Source of the DNA: an uncultured Alteromonadaceae bacterium
Lineage (GTDB): Bacteria > Pseudomonadota > Gammaproteobacteria > Enterobacterales > Alteromonadaceae
Assembly (NCBI GenBank): GCA_947501935.1
Contig: CANMXU010000003.1
Coordinates: 124,001 to 188,000 of the forward strand
Direction of reading: 5' to 3'
DNA length: 64,000 nucleotides
A program made the translations under genes and the position numbers. The notes under the pieces were generated by a model. The model saw nothing but the letters and a program-made list of their open reading frames with translations, was not told the DNA's origin and made no database searches. Positions within the stretch are counted from its first letter, which is position 1. Each line of letters begins with the position of its first letter. Shown piece after piece: positions 55,880-63,528 of the stretch.

Positions 55880-56922
55880 TAGCTGACCACCTGCTCTTCA
55901 AACAATTGCAGCGCTAAGTCGCCGGCTTCATAATGACGCCTAGCAATTTGCATCACTTCTGTACGTGCTTTTTCTATTTGACTTAACGGCTGCGGACCAA
56001 GGTCGGTAATTTGGTCCATAATTGACTGCACCATACGTTTTGGTAGCGCTGAGAATAATGCGGTTTTCACACTATGGTCTGCGCCTTTTAACGCTACGGC
56101 TAATAACTCTTCAGGTACTTCAACCAGCAAGTCTTGCAGTACTTCTAACGACTGCCTTGCCAATATCATAAAGTCGAACATGTTGTCTTTAATCGCTTCA
56201 GCTGTGTCTTCACTGTGCAGCTTAACCATTTCCATAATATTGACTTTATCACCGCTATAGCGATTTAAAATATCAGCGGCTTGGCGAGTACCATTAACAC
56301 GCGCGCCTGACTGCTGTGCAACAAATTCAATGCAGCGTTCTAGGGTAATTTTTAAGTCGTTAATTACCGCTTCGCTGATTTCTTGTAAATTGGCAATGCG
56401 ATATAACAGTTCATCATGGCTGTCTTCTGGCAAGTGCATTAATACAGCATTGGCGGTATCAGGTGGTAAAAAGGCTAACATTACCGCTTGCATTTGTTGG
56501 TGTTCGTGACGGAAAAAACGCGCGAGAATTTCAGGCGGTAACCATTGCAAACGCTGAATTTCTTTCGAAACATCATCACCATAAATATTGTCTAACATGC
56601 CGCGAGCAAGTTTATTGCCAAGGGCTTTTTCCAGTGAGTTTTCTAAGTAGTCTCTTGAAGCACCGCTAATGCCACTTTGCTTGGTATATTGTTGAAAAAA
56701 TTGTTCGAGAATAATTTCAGCTTCGTTGGTGGCAACATTACTTAAATGCGCCATCGCGTCTGATATTTTTTGCACCTCAGTGCGATCCATACGTTGTAGA
56801 ATTTTCGCGGCGAAGTCTTCGCCCATGCTCAACAGCAATACGGCGGCCTTGTCGCAATCTGAAAACGAGCTTAAGTCGTTTACTGGCTCAGCGTTAATGG
56901 TTTTCACTATTGACTCACTCAT
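55879..56922 (-). CDS. fliG: Lateral flagellar switch protein FliG
   Basis: 347-aa rotor protein. FliG-N: DKAAVLLLSMGEDFAAKILQ; middle domain with the EHPQ-like FRHEHQQMQAVMLAFL; C-terminal torque domain (FMILARQSLEVLQDLLVEVP, ALFSALPKRMVQSIMDQITD, LGPQPLSQIEKARTEVMQIA). It interacts with FliF, FliM and LafT. It overlaps fliF by 4 bp. Confidence 0.95.
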   Translation of the reverse strand: MSESIVKTINAEPVNDLSSFSDCDKAAVLLLSMGEDFAAKILQRMDRTEVQKISDAMAHLSNVATNEAEIILEQFFQQYTKQSGISGASRDYLENSLEKALGNKLARGMLDNIYGDDVSKEIQRLQWLPPEILARFFRHEHQQMQAVMLAFLPPDTANAVLMHLPEDSHDELLYRIANLQEISEAVINDLKITLERCIEFVAQQSGARVNGTRQAADILNRYSGDKVNIMEMVKLHSEDTAEAIKDNMFDFMILARQSLEVLQDLLVEVPEELLAVALKGADHSVKTALFSALPKRMVQSIMDQITDLGPQPLSQIEKARTEVMQIARRHYEAGDLALQLFEEQVVS

Positions 56923-58658
56923 CGTTTGCTCCGCTCACTATTGTTTACCCAGTTCTTTAATACTTCTGCAACTCGAACAGTTTCTTTATCAGCCAATAGC
57001 TGTAAATGGGTAAGCTGCACGCTAAACTCACTACCCGGTGCGGGTAAGTCTGGAATTTTAGTCGCTACTTTTTCATTACTGGCTAAGGCGTTATTAACCG
57101 CTAAAGCATCGTCAGCTAACTGCTGTTCTTGCACCAACTCGTCATTAATGATCGAAGCATCGGCAATGCTAAGCTGTGCGTCTTTTTCTTCGTTGCTTTG
57201 CAGTACCACTAAATGTTTCACTAGCGGACGCACACCAAATAAAATCAGAGCTAGGCCAAGTAAAGCGCCAACAATGTAACGTAAGTATTCTTGCCAAACA
57301 GGTTCTTGCCACCACTTCACTTCTGGCGCGGTGATCACTTGCGGTTCAACAATAAAGTTAAAACCGCTAATGTTAAACGCATCGCCACGTTGCTCTTTTA
57401 TACCAAGCGCATTTTTAACGCTGGTGCCAATTTGCGCGAGTTCAGTTGGGGTCCAGCCATTTTCACCGCTGGCAGCATTGTTATTTAAAATGACCGAAAC
57501 GCTTAACTGACTAATGCGGCCTTGCTGATATTTTTTATGAATAATAGAACGACCAACAGAATATTCACGGTTGAACTGATTACGTTTCGATAGGGTTTTA
57601 TTGTCTTGGCCGGCAAGGCTTTGTTCTTCATCACCAGCTTGTGCTGGTTTAACTGGCGGCTGATTGGTTAACGAGCCCGGTACGCCCATCGCCAAAAAGT
57701 CACTTGAGGTTTGTTCGGTGCCATTTTCTTTAGCGATAACACTTTCTGGGCTAAAATTTTCTAAGGTTTCTTCAACTTCATTAAAGTCTAAATCAGCCGT
57801 TACTTGAATGCGGAAATTGTCCATGCCCACTAGCGGGTAAATAATATCGCTCGCTCTTGCTCTGATACGCTCTTCTACCGATTTACGATAATCAGCTTGT
57901 TGCATTGACATGCGTGCGCCTTTGGTCGAATCGCTGATACTTAAGCTTAGTAAGCGCCCTGACTGATCAACCACTGTTACGCTTTCAGGCTTCATGCCTG
58001 GCAAACTACCCGCCACCAAGTTAACAATTGCTTCTACTTGGCCGTTTTCTAAAGCTTGGCCGGCTTTTAGATCTAACATTACTGAGGCGGTAGGTTGTTC
58101 TTCATTACGACCAATAAATAACGTACGTTTGGGAATGGCTAAATGCACACGTGCGCTACGAATACTTTTCATGGTGATAATTGAACGAGCCAACTCACCT
58201 TCTAAGGCATGACGATAACGCATCGACTCCATAAACTGGCTTGTGCCAAGGCCTGAGCTGTTATTTAAGTTTTCCATACCAGTTGGCAGGTTCACTTTTA
58301 CGCCGCGCGCAGCCAATGACATTCGTGTGGCAGCTAACGCACTTTCAGGCACCAATATTTGCCCTGAGCTACCGTCTAAACGGTATAAGGTTTCTTCTTG
58401 CTCTAACAGTTCAAGAATGTTGGCTTTGTCATAAAGTTCTTGGTTGCCATAAAGCGGAACAAAATTTTGGCTTGAGGTCCATAAAATTACCACAATAATT
58501 GTAGCGATAATGCCAGCTAAAAGCGCAATTTGTAGCACTGAACGGTTATCAGATGACAAAGACCGCCAATAAGAAAATATTGATTGCGCCTTGGTTTTAG
58601 CAGAAGCTAAATTTGGTTGAGTGCTTGATTGAACATTTGGTTGAGATACAAGTTCCAC
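56919..58658 (-). CDS. fliF: Lateral flagellar MS-ring protein FliF
   Basis: 579-aa basal-body MS ring. Two transmembrane helices (IALLAGIIATIIVVILW and YIVGALLGLALILFGVRPL) flank a periplasmic YscJ/FliF domain (YGNQELYDKANILELLEQEE, RARVHLAIPKRTLF, ASVMLDLKAG). The C-terminal tail contains the FliG-binding region. It starts at GTG, with AAGGGG upstream. Confidence 0.95.
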   Translation of the reverse strand: MELVSQPNVQSSTQPNLASAKTKAQSIFSYWRSLSSDNRSVLQIALLAGIIATIIVVILWTSSQNFVPLYGNQELYDKANILELLEQEETLYRLDGSSGQILVPESALAATRMSLAARGVKVNLPTGMENLNNSSGLGTSQFMESMRYRHALEGELARSIITMKSIRSARVHLAIPKRTLFIGRNEEQPTASVMLDLKAGQALENGQVEAIVNLVAGSLPGMKPESVTVVDQSGRLLSLSISDSTKGARMSMQQADYRKSVEERIRARASDIIYPLVGMDNFRIQVTADLDFNEVEETLENFSPESVIAKENGTEQTSSDFLAMGVPGSLTNQPPVKPAQAGDEEQSLAGQDNKTLSKRNQFNREYSVGRSIIHKKYQQGRISQLSVSVILNNNAASGENGWTPTELAQIGTSVKNALGIKEQRGDAFNISGFNFIVEPQVITAPEVKWWQEPVWQEYLRYIVGALLGLALILFGVRPLVKHLVVLQSNEEKDAQLSIADASIINDELVQEQQLADDALAVNNALASNEKVATKIPDLPAPGSEFSVQLTHLQLLADKETVRVAEVLKNWVNNSERSKR

Positions 58659-58668
58659 AATTTACCCC

Positions 58669-58998
58669 TTATAACGGCATGCGCATAATGTCGTCGAAAC
58701 CCGACATTAATTTATTGCGCACTTGCATTAATACTGAAAAACTTAAACTCGCTTTTTGGCTCATAACCATAGCGCCAACTAGGTCATCACTGCGGCCAGC
58801 ATCCACTGCCGCCATTAATTCGCCAGAAGCAAGCTGCTGCTGATTTATGCCATTTACCATGTTGTTCATAGTGTCGCTAAACGAAACTTCTTGGTGGCTT
58901 GATATTGGGTTACTTTTAATGTCGCTACTGGCTTGTAGCTTCATTAATTCCATTTTGTTTTGCAGGGCAATTGCCTGAATATTCGTTTCTATTTTCAT
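58669..58998 (-). CDS. fliE: Lateral flagellar hook-basal body protein FliE
   Basis: 109-aa MS-ring/rod adaptor. Conserved C-terminal helix region SFSDTMNNMVNGINQQQLAS, GRSDDLVGAMVMSQKASLSF, VLMQVRNKLMSGFDDIMRMP. A TTG at 59010 precedes it in frame, but ATG 58998 (MKIETNIQAI) has AGAAG in position and gives the usual length. It is 10 bp before fliF. Confidence 0.93.
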   Translation of the reverse strand: MKIETNIQAIALQNKMELMKLQASSDIKSNPISSHQEVSFSDTMNNMVNGINQQQLASGELMAAVDAGRSDDLVGAMVMSQKASLSFSVLMQVRNKLMSGFDDIMRMPL

Positions 58999-59016
58999 AA
59001 TGCTTCTCAATATTCG

Positions 59017-60402
59017 TTAAACTTGAATGCCCTGTTCGCGCATTGCTGCCATTTTGTATCGAAGTGCCCGAGGAGTTACTCCAAGCGCCGCTGCTGTTTT
59101 GGTTTTATGTCCATTAAATTGTGCTAATGCATCAAGCACATATTGGTATTCCGCTTGTTTTTTACTGGTTTCCAAGCCATTCGCTGTAGGAGTGTCAATC
59201 GCTTGAGCGCTAGCGGTCATATTGGCGGTAGCCGTTTGACCATTAGACGACGGGGCCTGCACTGGCAACATTAAATCGTCTATTTGCAACTCTGTGCCTC
59301 TGGCCAAAATTAATGCCCGTTGAATAACATTTTCAAGCTCGCGAACATTGCCCGGCCAAGGGTAATTTTGCAGCGCATATTTAGCGCTAACGCCAATACT
59401 GTAGGCGGTAGTATTTTGGTATTTTTTTAGAAAGTGTTCGGTGAGCGGAATAATGTCGTCTTTACGTTGTTGCAAGGCCGGCCAACTAAGTGGCAGTACA
59501 TCAAGGCGGTAATATAAATCTTGGCGAAATAAGCCTTGTGCCACTAGCTCGGGTAAGTTTTTATTGCTGGCGGCGATTACACGAATATCAAGCTGCACAC
59601 GTTTATGACTGCCTAACGCTTCTACTTCGCGTTCTTGCAATACTCGTAATAGTTTGGTTTGCAACAGTAATGGCATTTCTGAAATTTCATCCAGTAATAG
59701 CGTGCCGCCATTGGCGAGTTCAAACTTGCCCACTTGGCTGGTAGTGGCACCAGTAAATGCGCCTTTGCTATGGCCAAAAAGTACGGCTTCAATCATATTT
59801 TCAGGAATAGCTGCGCAGTTAATCGCAACAAAAGGGCCAGCGCTGCGCGGTGAGTTTTCGTGAATATATTGCGCTAAACATTCTTTACCTGTGCCCGACT
59901 CACCACTGATAAGTACAGTAGCGTCGGTTTGAGCAGCGCGATGAGCAAGCTGAATAACTTGTCGGCTGTTTGGCGCGCAGGCAACAATATTAGCTAGTGG
60001 TTTACGTAAACATATCGCCTGATTCATTGCCGCTAATAATTGCTGATCAGTAAATGGCTTAAGTAAATAATCAGCCGCCCCTAAGCGAATAGCATCACCA
60101 GCGAGCTGACATTGCTGGCTTTCAACCATCACCAAAATTATGCTGGTAGGAAACTGACGGGCAAAACATTTAACAAAATCGAGTAAGGTCATGCCGGCAA
60201 TATTGGCTGAAACTAGTACCACAGTCGGCGTAAGTGACGACGCCATATCAAATGCACTTTCCGCAGAAAAACAATGGTGCACGATAAAGTTATGATCGGT
60301 CATCAAGCTGTCATCGGGACGAGTAGCCGCTGGCGATTCAACAATAAGTAATGACTTAGTTTCTTCTAAGCGGTTTGCTTTTACTGGCTTTAGTGCGTTC
60401 AA
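59017..60402 (-). CDS. lafK: Lateral flagellar sigma-54-dependent activator LafK
   Basis: 461-aa NtrC-family activator. The N-terminal receiver-like domain lacks the phosphorylatable Asp (VVLVSANIAG at 61-70, Ser65 in its place), so it should act without a kinase. The AAA+ core has Walker A GESGTGKE (167-174), GAFTGA (214-219) and Walker B GGTLLLDEI (232-240). The C-terminal Fis-type helix-turn-helix ends KTAAALGVTPRALRYKMAAM. It starts at TTG overlapping the motY stop (TTGA), implying translational coupling. By analogy with Vibrio it drives middle lateral genes through sigma-54 promoters. Confidence 0.93.
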   Translation of the reverse strand: MNALKPVKANRLEETKSLLIVESPAATRPDDSLMTDHNFIVHHCFSAESAFDMASSLTPTVVLVSANIAGMTLLDFVKCFARQFPTSIILVMVESQQCQLAGDAIRLGAADYLLKPFTDQQLLAAMNQAICLRKPLANIVACAPNSRQVIQLAHRAAQTDATVLISGESGTGKECLAQYIHENSPRSAGPFVAINCAAIPENMIEAVLFGHSKGAFTGATTSQVGKFELANGGTLLLDEISEMPLLLQTKLLRVLQEREVEALGSHKRVQLDIRVIAASNKNLPELVAQGLFRQDLYYRLDVLPLSWPALQQRKDDIIPLTEHFLKKYQNTTAYSIGVSAKYALQNYPWPGNVRELENVIQRALILARGTELQIDDLMLPVQAPSSNGQTATANMTASAQAIDTPTANGLETSKKQAEYQYVLDALAQFNGHKTKTAAALGVTPRALRYKMAAMREQGIQV

Positions 60403-61253
60403 GATGAAACGCTCTCTTTCAAAATAATGCGCAGATTTACTCGTCGATTATTGGCTCGTTGCTTAGCATCACGGTTGCTGTTAACTGGGTATCTATCGCC
60501 ATGCGAGCGCACTTCAATCAAGCTTTTATCAATACCCGCTTCTAATAAATGTGCATATAAATCGTCGGCACGTTGCTGCGATAAACGTAAATTGTCGCTA
60601 CTGTGACCAGAAATGTCAGCATGGCCATCAATTAAAATGCGGCTCACGTTCGGTTCAAGTTCAACAAAGCGAACAATGTCGGCAAGTTGTTTTTGTTGGC
60701 TTTTATTTAATAACAGTTCATTAGCTGGAAAATAAAAATTTCGATCGCGCACTTGGTCATAAGACAATGGGGCTAGCTGGTTTAAGCAATGGAAATATTG
60801 CTCAAAATGTTCGCCACGTTGCACAGTTGGTAGCACTAAATGAATATTTTCACCATCAGCAAAGTCAAGTTGAACATGCCCCCAATTGCCTTGTTGCAAT
60901 TGCTGTAAAAGCAAATTTGCATGTTGGTCTTTTACGCTGGTAAACCAGTTTGCTTTAGGTAGCTGCTGTTTACTCCATGGCGGTGCAGATGCCCCCAATT
61001 GCTGCTGTTTTAGCGGCTGGGTATAGAGCACGGAATCTAGTTCTAGGGTCATGTTATAGCCCGCATTTTTTGTTAGGCTAACACGACCAAAATTAGTGAC
61101 TGCGGTACTTAACTGACAAGTAAATCGACTCCCGTGCTGCTGCCATGTAACCTGATCAAGAGGCGTAATTAATGGCTTTGCTTGGCTAAATACACAATAC
61201 GACAGTAACGTAGCTGTAGTTAATTTTCTGATGTTGAAAAAAGGCGTTTTCAA
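60399..61253 (-). CDS. motY: Lateral flagellar motor protein MotY
   Basis: 284-aa exported motor protein. Signal peptide KLTTATLLSYCVFSQA, N-terminal MotY domain (PLDQVTWQQHGSRFTCQLST, HVQLDFADGENIHLVLP) and C-terminal OmpA-like peptidoglycan-binding domain (RILIDGHADISGHSSDNLRL, SQQRADDLYAHLLEAGIDKS, NRDAKQRANNRRVNLRI). The frame is open to 61337 with no ATG near the signal peptide. The TTG at 61253 has AAGAGGA 6 bases upstream and is preferred. In lateral systems MotY forms the T ring for LafTU. First gene after the c-di-GMP riboswitch leader. Confidence 0.9.
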   Translation of the reverse strand: MKTPFFNIRKLTTATLLSYCVFSQAKPLITPLDQVTWQQHGSRFTCQLSTAVTNFGRVSLTKNAGYNMTLELDSVLYTQPLKQQQLGASAPPWSKQQLPKANWFTSVKDQHANLLLQQLQQGNWGHVQLDFADGENIHLVLPTVQRGEHFEQYFHCLNQLAPLSYDQVRDRNFYFPANELLLNKSQQKQLADIVRFVELEPNVSRILIDGHADISGHSSDNLRLSQQRADDLYAHLLEAGIDKSLIEVRSHGDRYPVNSNRDAKQRANNRRVNLRIILKESVSS

Positions 61254-61545
61254 GAGCAGTCCTCTTATTGGTGAATACCAACATGCACTAAAACTTACCA
61301 GCACAGTCTTTGAATAAAACCCAAAAACGGTTGCCAAAATCAGTAAGCCGACGCAATAATTTCATTGCTTTAGCACTGATAACTAGTCATTCACAAACAA
61401 TGGCGGAATGGCTAGAGGTGCTTCAAGCAAGGCTTTGCTAAAATACAAACAAAGCTTAAGAAAGTAATAGCGACGCTTTAGTTACAAAAATGTAATACAA
61501 CAAGAAAAAAACACAGAAAAGAACTTCAGAAAGAAATACAGAGAG
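61254..61545 (-). other. Long leader between the riboswitch terminator and motY
   Basis: About 290 bases of transcribed but apparently non-coding leader. It contains the motY ribosome site near its end and no convincing second promoter or small gene. Confidence 0.5.
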
Positions 61546-61632
61546 AAAAAACAGTAGTGTTACCAGGGCAGATCACCCCCGTGAAGTGCATTATGGGCGA
61601 GCCCATGCACAATAAACCTTGGTAACCCCACT
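61546..61632 (-). terminator. Expression platform: terminator overlapping the GEMM aptamer
   Basis: On the minus strand AGTGGGGTTACCAAGG (61632-61617) can pair with CCCTGGTAACACTACT (61568-61553), with one G-U and about two mismatches, then GTTTTTT (61546-61552). The 5' arm is the conserved 3' end of the c-di-GMP aptamer, so terminator and aptamer are mutually exclusive. The loop contains another hairpin (GTGCAT-GGGC / GCCC-AT-aa-TGCAC, 61586-61610). Confidence 0.75.
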
Positions 61633-61697
61633 ATCTGAAATTCAGACTGGTGGCTTTGCGTCCTGACCTCACGATCAGTTTGCCTTTATCTTGTTAG
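61621..61697 (-). promoter_or_regulatory. c-di-GMP-I (GEMM-I) riboswitch aptamer
   Basis: On the minus strand the core elements of the class I c-di-GMP aptamer occur in order: GGCAAAC, the P2 hairpin CUGAUC-GUGA-GGUCAG with a GNRA-type loop, the invariant GGACGCAAAGCC, the P3 hairpin CCAGUCUGAA / UCAGAUAGUGG, and the terminal UAGUGGGGUUACC. These match Vibrio Vc2-type aptamers closely. It begins just after a good sigma-70 promoter and ends in an overlapping terminator, 368 bp upstream of motY. It should make motY-lafK-fliEFGHIJ, including the master activator, respond to c-di-GMP. Confidence 0.93.
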
Positions 61698-61703
61698 GTG
61701 CGG

Positions 61704-61732
61704 ATTTAACAATAAGTAACACAAAATAACAA
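61704..61732 (-). promoter_or_regulatory. Sigma-70 promoter of the riboswitch-motY-lafK operon
   Basis: Minus strand TTGTTA, 17-base spacer, TTAAAT. The expected start point falls about 7 bases further, right at the 5' edge of the aptamer. Confidence 0.6.
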
Positions 61733-61906
61733 TAGCGCGTTTTGAGAAAACTCTGCTTTTTGCTGCGAATATGAAAGCATTTACACAGTTTTTGCTTTCA
61801 CTGATAGTTCGCTGCCACCAGCCTTTTACGCTAATTTTCACAATAAAATTGCCCCCGTAACAATTTATCAACATTTTTTTAAATTGATTCGTTAACCAAG
61901 GCACTA

Positions 61907-61921
61907 TGGCATAAATATTGA
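61907..61921 (+). promoter_or_regulatory. Sigma-54-type promoter upstream of fliM
   Basis: TGGCATAAATATTGA: the -24 TGGCAT and the -12 TTGA (consensus TTGC) have correct spacing. It is 294 bp upstream of fliM and followed by two small hairpins (ACCTT/AAGGT at 61921-61939; AACCAT/ATGGTT then TTTTT at 61959-61982). Confidence 0.4.
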
Positions 61922-62085
61922 CCTTACTTTAAACAAGGTTAATGGTGAGGTTAACTAAAACCATGAAAAATGGTTGCTTTTTAAATAATGCTCGGCTTAA
62001 ACTAATAAGCGATTATCCCCAAAAAATACTAAAGCGAGCCTAGCTCGAACGCTGAATAAACTAAACCTGAGTAATTTACCTTGGT

Positions 62086-62117
62086 ATTTTAGTTTCAGCT
62101 TTCACTGGTCGCTTTAT
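62086..62117 (+). promoter_or_regulatory. Sigma-28 (LafS)-type promoter upstream of fliM
   Basis: ATTTTAGTTT and GGTCGCTTTAT in the same 21-base phase as the lafA and flgM promoters (the -10 differs at one position). About 98 bp upstream of fliM. Confidence 0.55.
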
Positions 62118-62214
62118 TTGTTATTAGCATTTTTCTGTCTGCTCAATTGCAAACTTAGCCTGTGTGGCTCGGTGAGCTTATTGCGCACATAGAGTATTTT
62201 TTGGAGAAGTTGCA

Positions 62215-63162
62215 ATGCCCACCTTCAAACGTTCGCAAAATAAATCAGCGATTTATAGTGCGGATGCCTGTGAAAACATTGAAGCCTATGATTTATTTGG
62301 TGAAAAACGCCAATGGCTTGAATGTTTAGCGACCCTAAACAGCAAACATAAAGATATTTTAAAAAGCATCGAATTTGACTGTATTCGTATATTTAATGAT
62401 CACGACTGTAAGCTAGAATTAAGTCAATTTAGCCAAACCCAATTATCTAATCAGTCAAACCAAAACAACGAAAAACAGGCCGATTTAAACCACGAGCAGC
62501 AAGTTGAATCACAAGACAATAATACCAAGCTCATTTGGTTACAGGCTAGTAATCAACTGGGCCAACAACCAGTTTTAGCGATTAGCTACGCCACTTTATA
62601 CAGCTTAACCGAGCTATTTTTAGGCGGCCAGCAGTCAAACTTAGCTAAAAATACCAAAGCCACTGAAGTGAGTGAGTCAGAATTACGTTTACTAGAACGC
62701 TTACTTTTCATTCATTTAAAAGCCTTAGACACAAACTTTGCGCTTGAAAATACTTGGCAAACTCGACTAATAGACCCACCAACCCGCATTCAACCGCAAC
62801 TAAGTACCTGCGCATGCTTTTCAGTTACTGACTTTGAAGCGTTATGGCAGTTATGGTTGCCACAAGATTTTGTTGGTATTCCAGTAAAAATAAGCTCTGC
62901 GGTAAGTGATCAGCAAGCATTATCAGAAAAATTAGCACGAGCAGCCGAGAACATTCCCACTGAACTGAATGTGGTATTAGCTAAAACTCAAATATCACTG
63001 GCCCAATTAACCGAGCTCGCTTCGGGTGATGTGCTACCGATTGAGCTTTCTGAAATTGTTAATGCCTATGCGGGTGAACAACACATAGCTCAAGGAAAAA
63101 TTGTCGATCGCAACGGCAACTTAGTTATGCAAGTTACCCAAGACCAACCACTTAATTCTTAA
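62215..63162 (+). CDS. fliM: Lateral flagellar switch protein FliM
   Basis: 315-aa C-ring protein. Middle-domain features (IWLQASNQLGQQPVLAISYA, TLYSLTELFLGGQQS) and the C-terminal SpoA domain (VVLAKTQISLAQLTELASGD, VLPIELSEIVNAYAGEQHIA) identify FliM. The N-terminus (MPTFKRSQNKSAIYSADACE) lacks the LSQxEIDxLL CheY-P-binding motif of chemotactic FliM. An acidic Gln/Asn-rich insertion follows (residues about 80-105). GGAGAAG precedes the ATG. First gene of fliMNP. Confidence 0.88.
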   Translation: MPTFKRSQNKSAIYSADACENIEAYDLFGEKRQWLECLATLNSKHKDILKSIEFDCIRIFNDHDCKLELSQFSQTQLSNQSNQNNEKQADLNHEQQVESQDNNTKLIWLQASNQLGQQPVLAISYATLYSLTELFLGGQQSNLAKNTKATEVSESELRLLERLLFIHLKALDTNFALENTWQTRLIDPPTRIQPQLSTCACFSVTDFEALWQLWLPQDFVGIPVKISSAVSDQQALSEKLARAAENIPTELNVVLAKTQISLAQLTELASGDVLPIELSEIVNAYAGEQHIAQGKIVDRNGNLVMQVTQDQPLNS

Positions 63163-63171
63163 GGAAAAAAC

Positions 63172-63528
63172 ATGAATGATTTTAACGTAGACAATCTTGA
63201 TTTAAATGTGGATGAACTTGACGGTTTTGATGATATTGAAGCCGCAGAGCCAGCAGTAGTAGCTGCGCCCAAACGAGACTTAAGTTTTTTCCATAACATT
63301 CCTGTTGATGTCACTTTAGAAGTAGCAAGCACCAAATTAGTACTGGGCGATTTAATGCAGCTAACTTCTGGTGCGATAATTGAATTAGACAAACTTGCCG
63401 ACGAAGCCTTAGACGTAAAAGTGAATGGCCAAATGCTAGCCAGCGCTGAAGTGGTAGTAATTAATGGCAAATATGGCATTAAGTTAATTGATATTGTTGA
63501 CGATGTTTTAACAGGCTTTGCTCCATGA
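63172..63528 (+). CDS. fliN: Lateral flagellar switch protein FliN
   Basis: 118-aa C-ring protein. An acidic N-terminus (DNLDLNVDELDGFDDIEAAE) leads to the SpoA core FFHNIPVDVTLEVASTKLVL, GDLMQLTSGAIIELDKLADE, LDVKVNGQMLASAEVVVING, KYGIKLIDIV. It lies 9 bp after fliM and overlaps fliP by 4 bp. Confidence 0.95.
   Translation: MNDFNVDNLDLNVDELDGFDDIEAAEPAVVAAPKRDLSFFHNIPVDVTLEVASTKLVLGDLMQLTSGAIIELDKLADEALDVKVNGQMLASAEVVVINGKYGIKLIDIVDDVLTGFAP

Noticed and set aside
61320..61345. TGGCA-containing sequence in the motY leader as a second sigma-54 promoter
   Set aside because: The -12 GC dinucleotide is missing at the required 10-base spacing.
61686..61904. 72-aa open frame on the minus strand upstream of motY
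   Set aside because: Starts at a non-ATG codon without a ribosome site and overlaps the promoter and 5' edge of the c-di-GMP riboswitch; composition is not protein-like.
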